Below are positions 13,401 through 23,863 of a stretch of DNA of 64,000 nt, piece by piece. Source of the stretch: Termitomyces sp. T153 (Eukaryota > Basidiomycota > Agaricomycetes > Agaricales > Lyophyllaceae); contig JACKQL020000036.1 in assembly GCA_018296165.2 (NCBI GenBank), forward strand, positions 456,473 to 520,472, written 5' to 3'. The number at the start of each line of letters is the position of its first letter. The first letter of the stretch is position 1. Position numbers and translations under genes: made by a program. The notes beneath the pieces were generated by a model. That model was given only the letters and a program-made list of their open reading frames with translations, ran no database searches and was not told where the DNA came from.

Positions 13401-14350
13401 CGCGGGAACTCCTCGCACATGGCGACAAATCGCTTGTTTTGCTGTACAAGCACCTTGAGGTACTTATCAAGGTGGGCAAGCGGAAAGCCGCACATAGGGA
13501 CACGGCCATTGCCCCATTTCCTGGTCGTGAGTTTAATACCAAGAAGTCGAGAGATTTCGGTAGCCTGATCGAAATAGGACTTGACGATGGATTAGCGTCA
13601 CGAGTAGTTATGTCAATTGATGCTATACTTCATAGAACTGTCCAACCCGTGTGAGGAGAAGACAATGAGGAAACTTGCGAAGATTTTCAAGAATTTCCTG
13701 TGCCAGTATGGTCTGGGGCTGATTGTTGGTCTCTGTGATATCGGTGGTTGGCTGCTTCGAAGTGGGGCCTTGTGGAGAGTCAAGCTTTTTCCTTGTCCTT
13801 TTTGGTTTACTATCGGACGCCACTGCATCAGCAGATTTTGTAAGGGTTTCTGGATCGGGAGTCGAAAGGTGCACACTAGCACGAGGAGCACGCTTTTTGG
13901 CGCGTTTCGGCCGATTGTCTGTCATACTTCGTCAGTAGGTGCATTTGACAAGAAAGACACCAATCATACCGCTTGTCTGTACATTTGCGTCAAAATTTGG
14001 TGGCTGTTTTACAACATCCTTCATCGCGGTTCTTCTCTTTGAAGTTCGTTGAGTAGAAACATCAAGGGAACTGCCTGTTATTTATTATTGCTCAGATGAC
14101 TAGAAAATGGCGTCCAAAGCAAGCGCAGCACACATGATGGGGGAGATACGTTGGGTCCAGATGACCATTGTCCCAAAGGCTCTGCAACAGTTCCATCTGG
14201 TCTGACGTAGGTCGATGGAAGGTCAGCGAAAGCCTTTTTCGTCTTAGTCTTAGCAGGCGTAGGAGGCAATGCGACAGAGAATGCGCGGGCCTCATACAAA
14301 CGTTTAAAACAGGAAGTCGTACGCGTGAAAGATGCCAATGGAAGAGTCAT
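10491..14350 (-). CDS. MSH1: Mitochondrial DNA mismatch-repair protein Msh1 (MutS family)
   Basis: A MutS-family ATPase that would recognise mismatches in mitochondrial DNA. I choose the ATG at 14350 because the peptide it opens ([20 protein letters not shown], then ARAFS) looks like a mitochondrial presequence with an R-x-F/S cleavage site. Exons then join in frame past 14100 and 13930. The mismatch-contact motif F-Y-E lies in [10 protein letters not shown] (about 13630). [20 protein letters not shown] and [10 protein letters not shown] match Msh1 rather than nuclear Msh2/3/6. The ATPase has Walker [10 protein letters not shown] (about 11210) and Walker B DEVGRGT (about 10920), then [11 protein letters not shown]. 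The C-terminus [13 protein letters not shown] is normal and the stop is at 10491-10493. A 27-bp in-frame minisatellite lies between core and clamp regions. Exact borders of some introns are inferred. Confidence 0.88.
12121..12228 (-). repeat. 27-bp coding minisatellite inside MSH1
   Basis: Four tandem 27-bp units (12121-12147, 12148-12174, 12175-12201, 12202-12228) start with cttcgctcacag or close variants. On the coding strand they give acidic nonapeptides of the form SEDTEEIPV. The unit length keeps the frame, so copy number can change without breaking the protein. The block falls just before [11 protein letters not shown] in Msh1, in a region variable among MutS proteins. Confidence 0.9.
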
Positions 14351-14526
14351 TAACCACAAGCTTGGCAGCCCTCGAGAGGCCTCGAGAGCGGCGAACGCTA
14401 AAATTAAATTCAACGCGTTCCGGACGTGTTAGGTCACGCCACATACGGCGGAGTTTGAAGAAAGAATCCCACAAACACTCGATTTGTCCCCGTTGGCAGC
14501 TTCACAAACCACTCAAGTTCGCAAAA
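14351..14526. promoter_or_regulatory. Shared MSH1 / septin divergent promoter with MCB-like site
   Basis: The 176 bp between the two start codons must serve both genes. It contains AACGCGTT at 14412-14419. ACGCGT is the MluI cell-cycle box bound by the MBF (Mbp1/Swi6) factor in ascomycete yeasts. A tandem ctcgagaggc-like repeat lies at about 14375-14392. The factor assignment is inference from the motif alone. Confidence 0.45.
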
Positions 14527-16218
14527 ATGTCGTTCGCCGGAAGACGCAAAGGAAATAAGGTCAAGAAAGGTGTTCAATTTACTCTGATGGTGGTTGGTAT
14601 GTTGTCTTCTATTCATGATAGCTCCCACATGGTTGAACTTATCATTGGTTGGGATTTTTCGCGGGTTCCGCCCCTTCCAACAGGTGCCTCAGGAACGGGT
14701 CGCACCACCTTTGTCAATACCCTTTGCGAATCAGAGGTTTTGCCTCACAAAATCTCTGACAATCCAGACACCGCTCATGTCGAAGAAGGCATTAAGATCA
14801 AGCCTGTTAATGTTGGTACGTTCTCCATATTTTACCTCCACTGGAGTTGCCCTTTGAGCACTGTTTTTAGAACTTGAAAAAGATGGTGTCCGCATTGCTC
14901 TCACTATCGTTGACACACCTGGTTTCGGAGACAACATTGACAACGAATTCGCGTAAGGCCAGCATCCTCTTTCTTAAGGAAATCGCTTCAACACCATCCT
15001 TTAAGCTTTCAGGAAATTGTTGGATACCTTGAGCGCCAATATGATGACATTCTTGCTGAGGAGTCTCGCATCAAGCGTAACCCTCGATTTAGGGATAACA
15101 GAGTGCACGCCCTTCTGTATTTCATCCCTCCCACTGGCCACGCGTATGTGCTTATCCTGTTGCTAAAGTATCTGGATAATGATTGGGTTTCAGGTTGAGG
15201 GAGATGGATATTGAACTTATGCGTCGCCTATCTCCGAGGGTCAATGTCATTCCCGTTGTTGGGAAGGCTGACTCCTTGACGCCAAGCGAGCTCAGGGGCT
15301 TCAAGAAGCGCGTATGTTATTTGAGGTTTTGTTTGGTTCTGATCCTTCCTGAACTAACCATAATCAAGATCATGGAAGACATTGAACACTATGACATTCC
15401 TGTTTACAACTTCCCCTATGACGTTGAAGAAGACGACGACGAGACTATTGAAGATAACAGTCAACTTCGTGTCAGTCTTTGGAAGTTAATCTAGGGTGTC
15501 CAGATTTGACATTGTCACTGAATCAGGCTTTGTTGCCCTTTGCCATCATTGGATCCGAAGAAGAGATCCGTGTTGAGGATGACGAGGGGCAAATTCGATC
15601 TATCCGTGCCAGGATATATCCTTGGGGTATTGTCGACGTCGAAAACCCAGAGCATTCGGATTTCAGTCGACTTAAGAATGCTTTACTCAAGTTGGTTCCG
15701 AGTTGTTCGAAAAGACCGAACCCCACTGATGAGTTCCGTTTAGTTCTCACCTGGGCGACCTCAAGTCCCTTACCCACGATGTTCTATACGAGACTTATCG
15801 TACTGAGAAGCTGTCGAGGACTGTTCATGCAGATGCCGCCAAGTGCGTAACGACATCCTTGACAGTTGCGATCAAATACTAACATTATTTCAGTGATTCC
15901 TCTATTCTTCCCGATGAGCTTGCTAACCAAAGCGTACGCCTGAAAGAGGAGCAGCTTCGCCGTGAAGAAGAAAAGGTATTTTCGTTATGATCAAATGCGA
16001 CCGACGTTTGTGTTAATATTCCTCTATCAGCTTCGTGAGATTGAACTCAAAGTACAACGCGAGATCAATGAGAAGCGACAGGAACTGTTGGCCAAGGAAG
16101 AATCACTCCGGTGCGTTTTCTATACCTGCGTTGTTTCCGATTAGCTCAAATGAAATGCTTTAGAAACTTGGAAAGCCGTCTTGCTGCTCAAGGATCGCAA
16201 TCGGAGTTCGCAAATTGA
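14527..16218 (+). CDS. CDC3: Septin, Cdc3/AspB group
   Basis: A GTP-binding cytoskeletal protein that would assemble with other septins into filaments at septa and growth sites. The ATG at 14527 opens MSFAGRRKGNKVKKG, a basic lipid-binding stretch. The P-loop is GASGTGRTTF (about 14686-14710), with Arg in place of the usual Lys as in the Cdc3/AspB group. G3 is DTPGFGDNIDNE, the conserved ESRIKRNPRFRDNRVHALLY follows, and G4 is GKADSLTP. The septin-unique element runs through RARIYPWGIVDVENPEHSDF. The C-terminus is a coiled coil rich in Glu/Lys/Arg (about 15900-16200). Introns of about 50-110 nt fit throughout, and the stop TGA is at 16216-16218. Group assignment rests on recalled similarity to AspB over the G domain. 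Confidence 0.9.
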
Positions 16219-16673
16219 GTCGGGTGCCATGTGGAGGCAATATACCCCATTTCTTTTATTGTTTGCTTGGTCGAATACCTTGGATCCGCTTTGTGGTGTA
16301 ACTGTCCTTTTCAAGTTCACGGACATCTTTTATTTTTGAACCTTAGTACTGTCATTTGATTCCATTTATTGATAACGTTCTTTGTGATTGAAGCGTAGAA
16401 AGATGGTAGAGGCGGGCATTATTCGTTAGTCCGCTCCTGACTGATGTAATAGTGTGTCTGCAGACACTTGAGTAGTGACTTGCCACATCAGAGTTGATCA
16501 TTTTGTTTTTTGATTCAGTCAGCTAGCCTGTTCTTTACATCCAAGGTGACCACCACTCAAAACTTGCACGAACGTTATCAAACCTGTCTGCGATCACTTT
16601 CTCAAGGTATTTGGTGGTTCTGTGGCCGCAGTTAACGTCGTATCTTGCTTAAACTGAGGCCGGGGCGTCGCAA
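16219..16673. other. Intergenic, septin 3' end to MIT gene start
   Basis: This 455-bp gap lies between two + strand genes. It contains no ORF of substance on either strand and no recognisable RNA gene. It is presumably septin 3' UTR plus the promoter of the MIT-domain gene. Confidence 0.5.
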
Positions 16674-19433
16674 ATGGAGTTTGGACCGGAGACGAGGACA
16701 CCAATGCCTCATCAAACACCGCGAGAATGGCAAGACAGGTCGGCCCCTGGTCCTTCCTCCTCGTCGAACCCTCCTTCTGCCTTTGCGTCAGAGTCTTCGG
16801 CCTTATTCCCGCGACGCCGTTCCTCTGCAGCACATCGACCCCCAGGCCCACCTCCGAATTTACCCATTCCCAACGTTCCTGTTACGCAGCTACCGCACCT
16901 TGATCCTCCAGCAGACTCCTCCGAAGACACGCCAATCTTTACGACTGGGCGAGACATGCATAACCCTATCAGACCCTCGCCTTCGCCCAGTCTAACAGCC
17001 GTCGTATCATTTCACCATCCTTCATCCCACAGTACGGCTCATTCATCAGTTGAGGACCTTTCTGACCCACCACCTCCGTCTATCCTACCATCATCTTCCT
17101 CGAGAGTATCGAATCAGTCTCAGGAGGTATCCATTGATTCGCAGACGTCGCGAGAGTCCCGTCGAGAATCCAGAGTTCCTTCGTCACGTCGTGCGCTCAC
17201 GAAAGCTTTAGAGCTCGCTCGGGAAGCCGTTCAACTCGATTCAATGAATGATAATCCTGAAGCTGCAGTGCAAGCATACGGCCGGAGCGTTGCTCTTCTG
17301 AGTGAAGTCATGGAACGCGTTCGCAGGGGTGAGGATAGCACAGAAGGTCATCGGCGGCGTCGAAGAAGAAGTGTCGCTGCACAGGAGGAGGAGATTAAGA
17401 GACTTCAGAACATCGTACGTTAATTGCCCTTGTATCATTCAATATGGATTGACCGTCTTTTTAGCACGATACATATGCGGATCGTATGAACATTCTCAGT
17501 ATCATTTACAGTATACCCACAGTGCCCTATTCATCTTCTATGTTATCAGCTCTGAGTCGACCTCCATCCTCGCCGACCTCGTTCATATCCCCTTCCTCCG
17601 AATCATCTCCTCAGATACCCCAAGGCCCGAGTGCGCACATTGACTTTCAAACCCCCAACTATTTTCCCAACGAAGATCCAGGCCATGAGCATGATATTGA
17701 CAATGCGGACGCCTTGAACACTACAATGTTCAATCTGGATGATTCACACTACTCGGGAGGACTGATCTCGGGCCTCCGCTACAGTTCACACCCCTACGCA
17801 GCTCCGTACTCATCTACGGAACCCATCATCCATCCTACTCATGCTGCAACGACATCGCGGCGAATACGTTCGTCCGACCTCCCGCCTCAACAACCGCCCC
17901 CGACAAACTCTTTACCTCCCGCACCTACCTCCGAAGTCAGAGTTGACTCCTCGTCGCAACAAATGAACTTGGGTGTTCATGTACGCCAACGAGGGGATTC
18001 AATAGGTCACATTAGTGTAGGCTCCAGCTTGGAGGCCTTGGGAGAGGAACATGATGATGCACAATTGGATTCACAACCAGTTCCCGGAGAAAGGTTGGGA
18101 GCAGCAGAACCAATCTCCTCTGTCCCTGATACCCCTCGCAACCCGAAGCGAGAATCTCATCCTCTACCTCCTCTACCACCTTCATCAGTGTCACCAGCGA
18201 CTCGCATATCTCACCCCCTACAACCTCCACGGTCTCCCCAGTCCTCTTATATTCCCGTCTCACGTCCACGTGGATCCTCCCATCCAGATTTCACACTTTT
18301 TCCGCGGAGAAAGCACTCTGCACCTACAACTCCTCGTTCATCGTCGCCTGCAGACTCGACTATCTCTGCAGGATCTGCCCCGAAATCTGCTGCTTCTTCT
18401 CTTCCCGCTGCTGTGCCTCCTGTTCCAAGGGGACGAGGGCGCTCTTCATCACAGCCGGGCCGACGTCCATCAATCATCGGCGGTCGTATATCTCCCCCTG
18501 ACCAACCACATCCTCCATTACCGGGGCCAGTAGTCAATGGATCTGGCGTGCGGAAGATTTCAATCCCTCAAAAACTGAATCCCACTACCCAACCAAGTGG
18601 CCCATCACTACCTCAAGCTTTGCCGACCAATCTCCCTACTACTCCTCTATCTCCATTGCCGCCGGCTCCTCCTGACGACCCTCTATTGAAACCATACCAT
18701 TTGATGAATCTTCTGAGGAACACGATGACTTCACCGACGGGTGGTTACGTTACTCGTCGATTGCATGTCCCTCAAGAAGTCTGGTCTCAGGGCGGTGCAA
18801 AACTATTGAACGTGGGAGAAAAGGTCCGAGTCGTTGCTATCCTGTGTACTGCTTTGGAAGATCTGCAGGTGAGCAGTGCTGAGCACTTTGGTGCTGGAAA
18901 TGTGTGCAGCGGACTTGCGTTGGGGATTGGGAGCATTGGGAGGAAAGAGGCTGATGCGTGGCTTTCCAAGTTGGAAGAGTTCTTGTCGACATGCGATGGT
19001 GTCGTGACGAATTTCGGGAGGAAGTTGAGCGTAGGGGAGGGTTTTGTTCCTAAGAAGACCTGGAGCGGCAAGCTTACTCGTGGACTTGATAAGATTACGA
19101 ACGGCAAGAAGTGAGGCTGATTATATAACTCTTTATTTTGAATTGTTCTGATATCTCACACCAAGTCTGGACTCGCCATCTACCTACGTTCGCAACCTCG
19201 AAAAACTGTTTCAGCATACCCAACTCTTGGACGAGCATACAAAGGCGGTATTGACACAGCCCTCTGTACCTGCCTATGCTGCCTTTCCTCCCGACATACG
19301 CATGTCCACTGAGCAGAAATTGAAACGCGCGTCAGAGTTCTTTGCCAGCGTCGTGCTTACATTTGTCATTCGGGACCTTTCGCAACTTCTCGACAAGTAC
19401 GCAAAGAAGTGCGAGAAATGGCTTGCTGAATGA
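16674..19433 (+). CDS. MIT-domain protein with long disordered Ser/Pro-rich middle
   Basis: Probably an endosomal or ESCRT/Vps4-type adaptor, because MIT domains are three-helix bundles that bind ESCRT-III tails. The ATG is at 16674. The first 165 residues are Ser/Pro-rich. The MIT domain spans about residues 170-260: SRRALTKALELAREAVQLDS, then NPEAAVQAYGRSVALLSEVM, then EIKRLQNIHDTYADRMNIL, with the third helix crossing an intron at about 17415-17464. Some 350 low-complexity residues follow. A conserved-looking C-terminal domain starts near 18670 (KPYHLMNLLRNTMTSPTGGY) and crosses an intron at about 19112-19165. It ends in RDLSQLLDKYAKKCEKWLAE, with the stop at 19431-19433. The C-terminal domain is unfamiliar to me. 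Function beyond the MIT domain is inference. Confidence 0.8.
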
Positions 19434-19691
19434 CCGGACTTGGGGCTTCTGTACGTACGCATAGTGGAAGTTTCTTCCTTCCTTTGTTCTTGTATATTAT
19501 TTGCTTAGATGTCGCGAAACTTTCCTTCCAGATTGTCTTTGCGTTGCATATTTCCCTGCTTATTTTGTAGGTGTTCATTCACCCATACCTTACTGTGATT
19601 TCTATCGTCGACTTATATTCTTTGGTATTTTTGGGCCCGGCTTGTGCATACTGCTTCCGACACGTTATGTAGGAAATAAATAAGACCTTCG

Positions 19692-20465
19692 TTATTGATG
19701 ACTAGGGGATACAGTCTTGTCCTTTACATCTCTTCCCTTGCTGGTACCATGAACCCAATCCAACAGCCCAATTGTCCCGAAATTGACCAAGAATTTCTCA
19801 TGGTGTAGATCATGTCGTTTTGCAGATCTAGCAAAGAAGTCATACCCGGAATGCACAGTCGCAGTTTCGACTAGCTCGAGTGCCAAAAAGATCCAGAAGG
19901 TGACGATGTGACTGTGCATGATCATGAGGGGCAAGGAGATGGGCAGGATATTGGCGACGATGTGTTCGGTCACGCTCGCATATTGAGCTGCGAGAGCGAC
20001 GGGGGCAGTGAAGCGATGATGGCGTTTGTGGATTGAGGGATAGAGAGCTGGGTGATGGAGCAGACGGTGCGTGTAATAAAACATTATCTCGCGGATGATC
20101 AGACCGACTGCGAGATCGCGGATGATCTCTGATGGGCTGGGGAGGACGGTGTCGAAACGGTAGGAAGGCGGTCTGTCAAGACTTGTGCCGAGTTTGAGGA
20201 TTGCGATGTGGAGTAATGTGGAGACTGTTTGGTTTCGCGCGACGATTGTGAGGCAGTCCCATAGTTCGGAAGGTTGAGGCTGTTTGAGTTGGGTTTGGAG
20301 TTTGTGGCGGGCTGAGAAGTCGGGGTAGATTGATGGGAGGACGACGTATGCTGCGGAGGTTAGCCAAAAGAAGATGAGCTGAATAACGAGGGTGCCGTAG
20401 AATTCGAGGGATGTGGGTGAGTAATGGAGCAGAAGCACCTCCCACTTTGAGGTTAGAACGGACAT
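19692..20465 (-). CDS. Fatty acid hydroxylase / sterol desaturase superfamily membrane protein
   Basis: A 257-residue, single-exon integral membrane di-iron enzyme, probably in the ER. It has the three histidine boxes of the superfamily: HRLLHH (H-x3-HH), HKRHHRF (H-x2-HH) and HDLHHEKF (H-x2-HH). Hydrophobic spans surround them, including LVIQLIFFWLTSAAYVVL near the N-terminus and MIMHSHIVTFWIFLALELV before the last box. Members act on C-4 methyl sterols, sphingolipid chains or alkanes, and the sequence does not tell which substrate applies here. The short length and box spacing resemble the sterol desaturase-like group (Erg3/Erg25 relatives). It is convergent with the MIT gene, with 258 bp between stops. 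Confidence 0.85.
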   Translation of the reverse strand: MSVLTSKWEVLLLHYSPTSLEFYGTLVIQLIFFWLTSAAYVVLPSIYPDFSARHKLQTQLKQPQPSELWDCLTIVARNQTVSTLLHIAILKLGTSLDRPPSYRFDTVLPSPSEIIRDLAVGLIIREIMFYYTHRLLHHPALYPSIHKRHHRFTAPVALAAQYASVTEHIVANILPISLPLMIMHSHIVTFWIFLALELVETATVHSGYDFFARSAKRHDLHHEKFLVNFGTIGLLDWVHGTSKGRDVKDKTVSPSHQ

Positions 20466-20972
20466 TGTTGGTGGTCACCTCGCCGTAAGCTGAAAGCAGC
20501 TGATAACGTTGATGGCAACCATCAAATGTCATTTTTGAGTGATCCGCCGGCAATATAACTCGAAGCCGGCCTCGAGTACATAATTTGGAGGCCGCAGTGG
20601 AAACAAGTATGGTGGACTCATCAAGAATTCCGGAATCGGAGGACCATCCTACATGGGTGTTTGGTAGAATGGGCGTCTTTGACACGAGACTTGATTCTTG
20701 ACGCACAAAATTGGCATTTGGTTGACAGACAGCGTGTTCGTATTAGTAGATGCACTAACTGTATAGGACGTGTGGTTCCAAGAAAGAAGGTATGATTATC
20801 TATGCGCCACAAGTGTGACCCTCGGTGAGATTTCCCGAAACGGAAGGAGCGATGAATGATTGTGTCTATAGATTGCGGCGATTTTGTGCTAGACAGTGTG
20901 GTATGTTACTAGAGAAAGCGGTTATATGATACAGATGATGTGCTAGTGTCGGCCTAATGTAGTGTGTTGTGG
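20466..20972. other. Intergenic, hydroxylase promoter and 3' end of next gene
   Basis: These 507 bp lie between the start of the hydroxylase gene and the stop of the small membrane-protein gene, both on the minus strand. Minus-strand open frames near 20621-20812 have no recognisable content. I see no RNA gene or repeat. Confidence 0.45.
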
Positions 20973-21530
20973 TCATTTGGGAATGCGGGGCACAGGCGGC
21001 GGCGTCGAAGAGTGGTGAAAGTACGTAGGCATTGCTGCGGACGCAGAGGCACGACGGGCTGGAAGTTGGTGTCAGATGTGGTAGAATAGGGGAAAGAGAT
21101 GCATACAGAATGGCACAGAGTCGCGTGCGACGGGGACCCATTTGTCTACGCGGTGAGGTTCGGTGTCTCGGCGAAAGCTGTGGGGGCGGGGAAGAGTCGC
21201 AGAGAGGGGTGCAGGAAGGACGATCTGGACGTGGCTGGTGGGGGCGTGGGGGACGCCGCGGGGGTTTGTGCGACTGGTGTGTCTGGACATGTGGCCGACG
21301 GACGAGAGAGAGGCGGCAGAGAGAGGGCGCGGGGGGGACTCGAAGGAGTGGCTGGGGATGCTGTCGAGGGAGTCGTACTTGAGGATGCGGTGGTGTGCGA
21401 GGGGCTGGACGGGGGGCAGCGGGGCGGGGCGGCGGCGGGCTGCGCGGAGGAGCTTGAGGGCGAGGACGGCGGCGAGGACGGCAGCGAGGACGGCGCAGAC
21501 GACGACGATGAGGAGGGTCGTGCGGGACAT
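20973..21530 (-). CDS. Small single-pass membrane protein, unknown function
   Basis: The ATG at 21530 opens MSRTTLLIVVVCAVLAAVL, one strongly hydrophobic helix that continues through Ala/Val/Leu to about residue 28. A basic stop-transfer stretch (RAARRRP) follows, then a Pro/Ser/Arg-rich tail, giving an N-anchor, cytosolic-tail topology. One intron fits at about 21059-21106. It rejoins the frame to end RRASASAAMPTYFHHSS, then a Pro-rich end, with TGA at 20973-20975. I recognise no domain. It is head-to-head with the PXA gene, only 41 bp between start codons. The G+C and codon bias towards C/G third positions match that neighbour. Confidence 0.55.
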
Positions 21531-21571
21531 GGCGGCAAAAGCGTCGGCTCGGCTCGGACTTGACTCGCGCC

Positions 21572-22950
21572 ATGTCGATCGCGTCGGGGCGCACGCGTCC
21601 ACTGGCGCACCGCCTGCTGTTCCCTGCGCTGGCCGAGGCCCCGCCGCTGGTGGCCGACGCCGCGCTGTCTGCCGAGCTGTACGACGTGCTCGCGCTGGCC
21701 CTGCGCGCGTTCGTCGTCCCGTGGTGGGCCAAGCTCTCCCGCTACGACCGGCAGCTCCTGCCAGCAATCACGCGCATCGCCGCCGCCGCCGTCCACGCCC
21801 TCGACGCACGCATCCACGCCGCCCAGCTCGCCCCGCTCCTCCTCGTCCACGCCCCCGCCCTCCTCGCCCAGCACTACCGCGACTACCGCACCGCACGCGC
21901 CAAACTCCACACCTCCTACGCCCCCGCCGCCTCTCTCCCCCAGCTCTTCCACCAGCTCCAGCCCCACATCGCCGTCTCTCCAGACGGCCGCCTCGACCCC
22001 GAGTACTTTCGTCACCTCCTCGACCACATCCTCCGCGTCTGTCTCCCGCCCGACGACCATCAGCCCGACACAGAGCGTCTCATCGTCCGCGAGCTCATCC
22101 TCAACGTCCTCCTCGACGTCCTCATCCCCAAGATCACCCAGCCCTGGTTTCTCCACAGGTCCATCCTTGATCTCCTCCACCCCCAGCTGCCACAGCAACA
22201 CCGTCCTCCCCCTGCAACCAGCTCCACCATCATCGTCCTCGTTCTCTCCGCCATCCAAGCCATCTCTGGCGCGTGTCTCGCTCTCATCCACGCCTACAAA
22301 AGCACCCTCTCCACCATCAAGCGTGTCAACAAGCGCAATCCGTCTCCGTCCCAACACTATGCCGAACCACTGCTGACCACCTTTGCAGAAGTCTTCACCC
22401 TCCAAGACCGCACGGCCTCCACAACCCTCCTCACCACCGCCCGAATCATCACTGACTTTTCATCCTCGTTCCTCGATCGGTCCGTCTCACTTTCCTCCCC
22501 TCAAAAACCCCTAACCCTCCCCCAGCCTCCTCCCGCATCTCCTCGAGTCCCAGCTCTCCCCCGCCTCCATCCTCTCCATCACACGCACAGCAAAGCGCAC
22601 TCTCTTCCCCACCGGCTACCCCGCTCCGACCCCAATCGACCCCACTCCAGAAGAACAGGCCGAGTTTCGCGCACGTCTCGTCGCCTGGCGACCTCGTGGT
22701 GCCCTAGGTCTGTGACAACCTCCTCCAGTACTCTCTCATTAACAACCGTGCCGTAGCAACGTGTCTCCTTCCCCTCCTTCTCGGTCCTGATCCATCAAAG
22801 ACACTCGACGCCGCGCTTGATCCGCTAAGCAGCACCCCGTGCAACGTCCATCTCGTGCTCTTTCTTTTGGACCTCGTCGTTCTGGAGCTGTTCCCCGAGC
22901 TCGCGCTGTCTGTCGGTAATGGTAATAGCGACGGCGATAGTGGATCCTGA
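21572..22950 (+). CDS. PXA-domain protein (sorting-nexin-associated)
   Basis: The PXA domain is a membrane-associated domain found in sorting nexins such as Snx13/Snx14 and fungal Mdm1, so a lipid or vesicle-contact role is likely. The ATG at 21572 opens MSIASGRTRPLAHRLLFPAL. PXA landmarks are VVPWWAKLSRYDRQLLPAIT, DPEYFRHLLDHILRVCLPP, SLIVRELI-like IVRELILNVLLDVLIPKITQP, and a C-terminal block with DAALDPLSSTPCNVHLVLFL and LVVLELFPELA. No PX or RGS domain follows, so this is a PXA-only protein. An intron fits at about 22480-22525. At about 22707 the frame must shift by one base to reach the last 81 codons, and I see no normal-sized intron there. C-rich third positions dominate. The stop used here, 22948-22950, assumes the shift. 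Confidence 0.72.
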
Positions 22951-23141
22951 AGAACGTTACGACATTGATCATGGAATAACGATTATGAATTTCAACTCTG
23001 TTTAGGTCTCCGTATGTACAAGAATCTAATAAAGTACAGCGATTGTATGATTACATTGACAAGGTGTGGTGAGTATAGTTAGTGTTAAGTAAGGGGCAAG
23101 ATTACAATTCCAATAAAAAAATCCGCGTCCCAAGAGATTGA

Positions 23142-23863
23142 TTAAATCCGTGCCCGCAGCGAGGCACCCAATCCGGCGCGTACGATTCTGATAATCTCCG
23201 GCTAATAATACGAGTCGACTTGTCAGAGTGCACGATGGATGTAGAGTGACTACTTACGAGGAGGAAAAGCCGGCGTATGAGGCGGTGGAGGCGCTCTTCT
23301 GGCTCTTGGGCCAAAGGAGGAGGAGGAGGAAGGACGGGTGCATTAAGTGGTGCGACGACGGGAGGTGGCGCCTATGTTGATGTCATTAGTGGTTTGTGTG
23401 CGTCCAACAAGATACATACAGCCACTGCATTGTTCGTGGGTGCAGCTGTGGTGGACGACATCTACTATCAGAGTCAAAAAAAGCACAGGACATCTTCCAA
23501 AGGCGTGGGGAGAGACGTACACCCGTTCGACGATTCACAGATTGTTGAAGAGATCTGTAGAATTCTTCAAATGATTTTTCCTGAAATAGAGTATTGTGAG
23601 AAGAGGTCCCGACGTAGAAAAAAAAAAGCGGGAGGGGAAAAAGGACGAACCTGGCGGGGGATGTAGCCTCGGTGTACGGGAAGGATACGGTTGTAAGGAT
23701 GGAAGCGTTGCCCCGTACGAGCCTGATAGGGAGGCAGACAAGACGAGTCGTCCCAATGGTCCGTCCCGTATGGTGGAAGCACAAAGGCGCCGCTGGGGCC
23801 CGCATACGGTGGAGGCGGGTCGGACGCGGTGGAGGGTATAGTCATGTTGGAAGTAATGGTCAC
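23142..23863 (-). CDS. PPxY-motif-rich protein, unknown function
   Basis: I do not recognise a family. The ATG at 23863 opens MTITSNMTIPSTASDPPPPY. The first exon carries three PPxY motifs (PPPY, LPPY, LPPY) within about 50 residues and ends near GYIPRQ. An intron at about 23583-23650 leads to EKSFEEFYRSLQQSVNRR. Another leads to a Cys/His-rich segment (SCTHEQCSGCM), and a further one to a proline run and EERLHRLIRRLFLL. The proposed stop is TAA at 23142-23144. PPxY motifs bind WW domains, as in adaptors of Rsp5/Nedd4 ubiquitin ligases; that role is inference. The first two exons are fairly convincing, the last two tentative. Confidence 0.5.

Noticed and set aside
21146..22405. A 419-codon minus-strand frame and a 335-codon plus-strand frame overlapping the PXA gene
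   Set aside because: Both are low-complexity shadows (Pro/Arg/Ser or Gly/Glu runs) caused by GC-rich third positions. The PXA frame alone has a recognisable domain.
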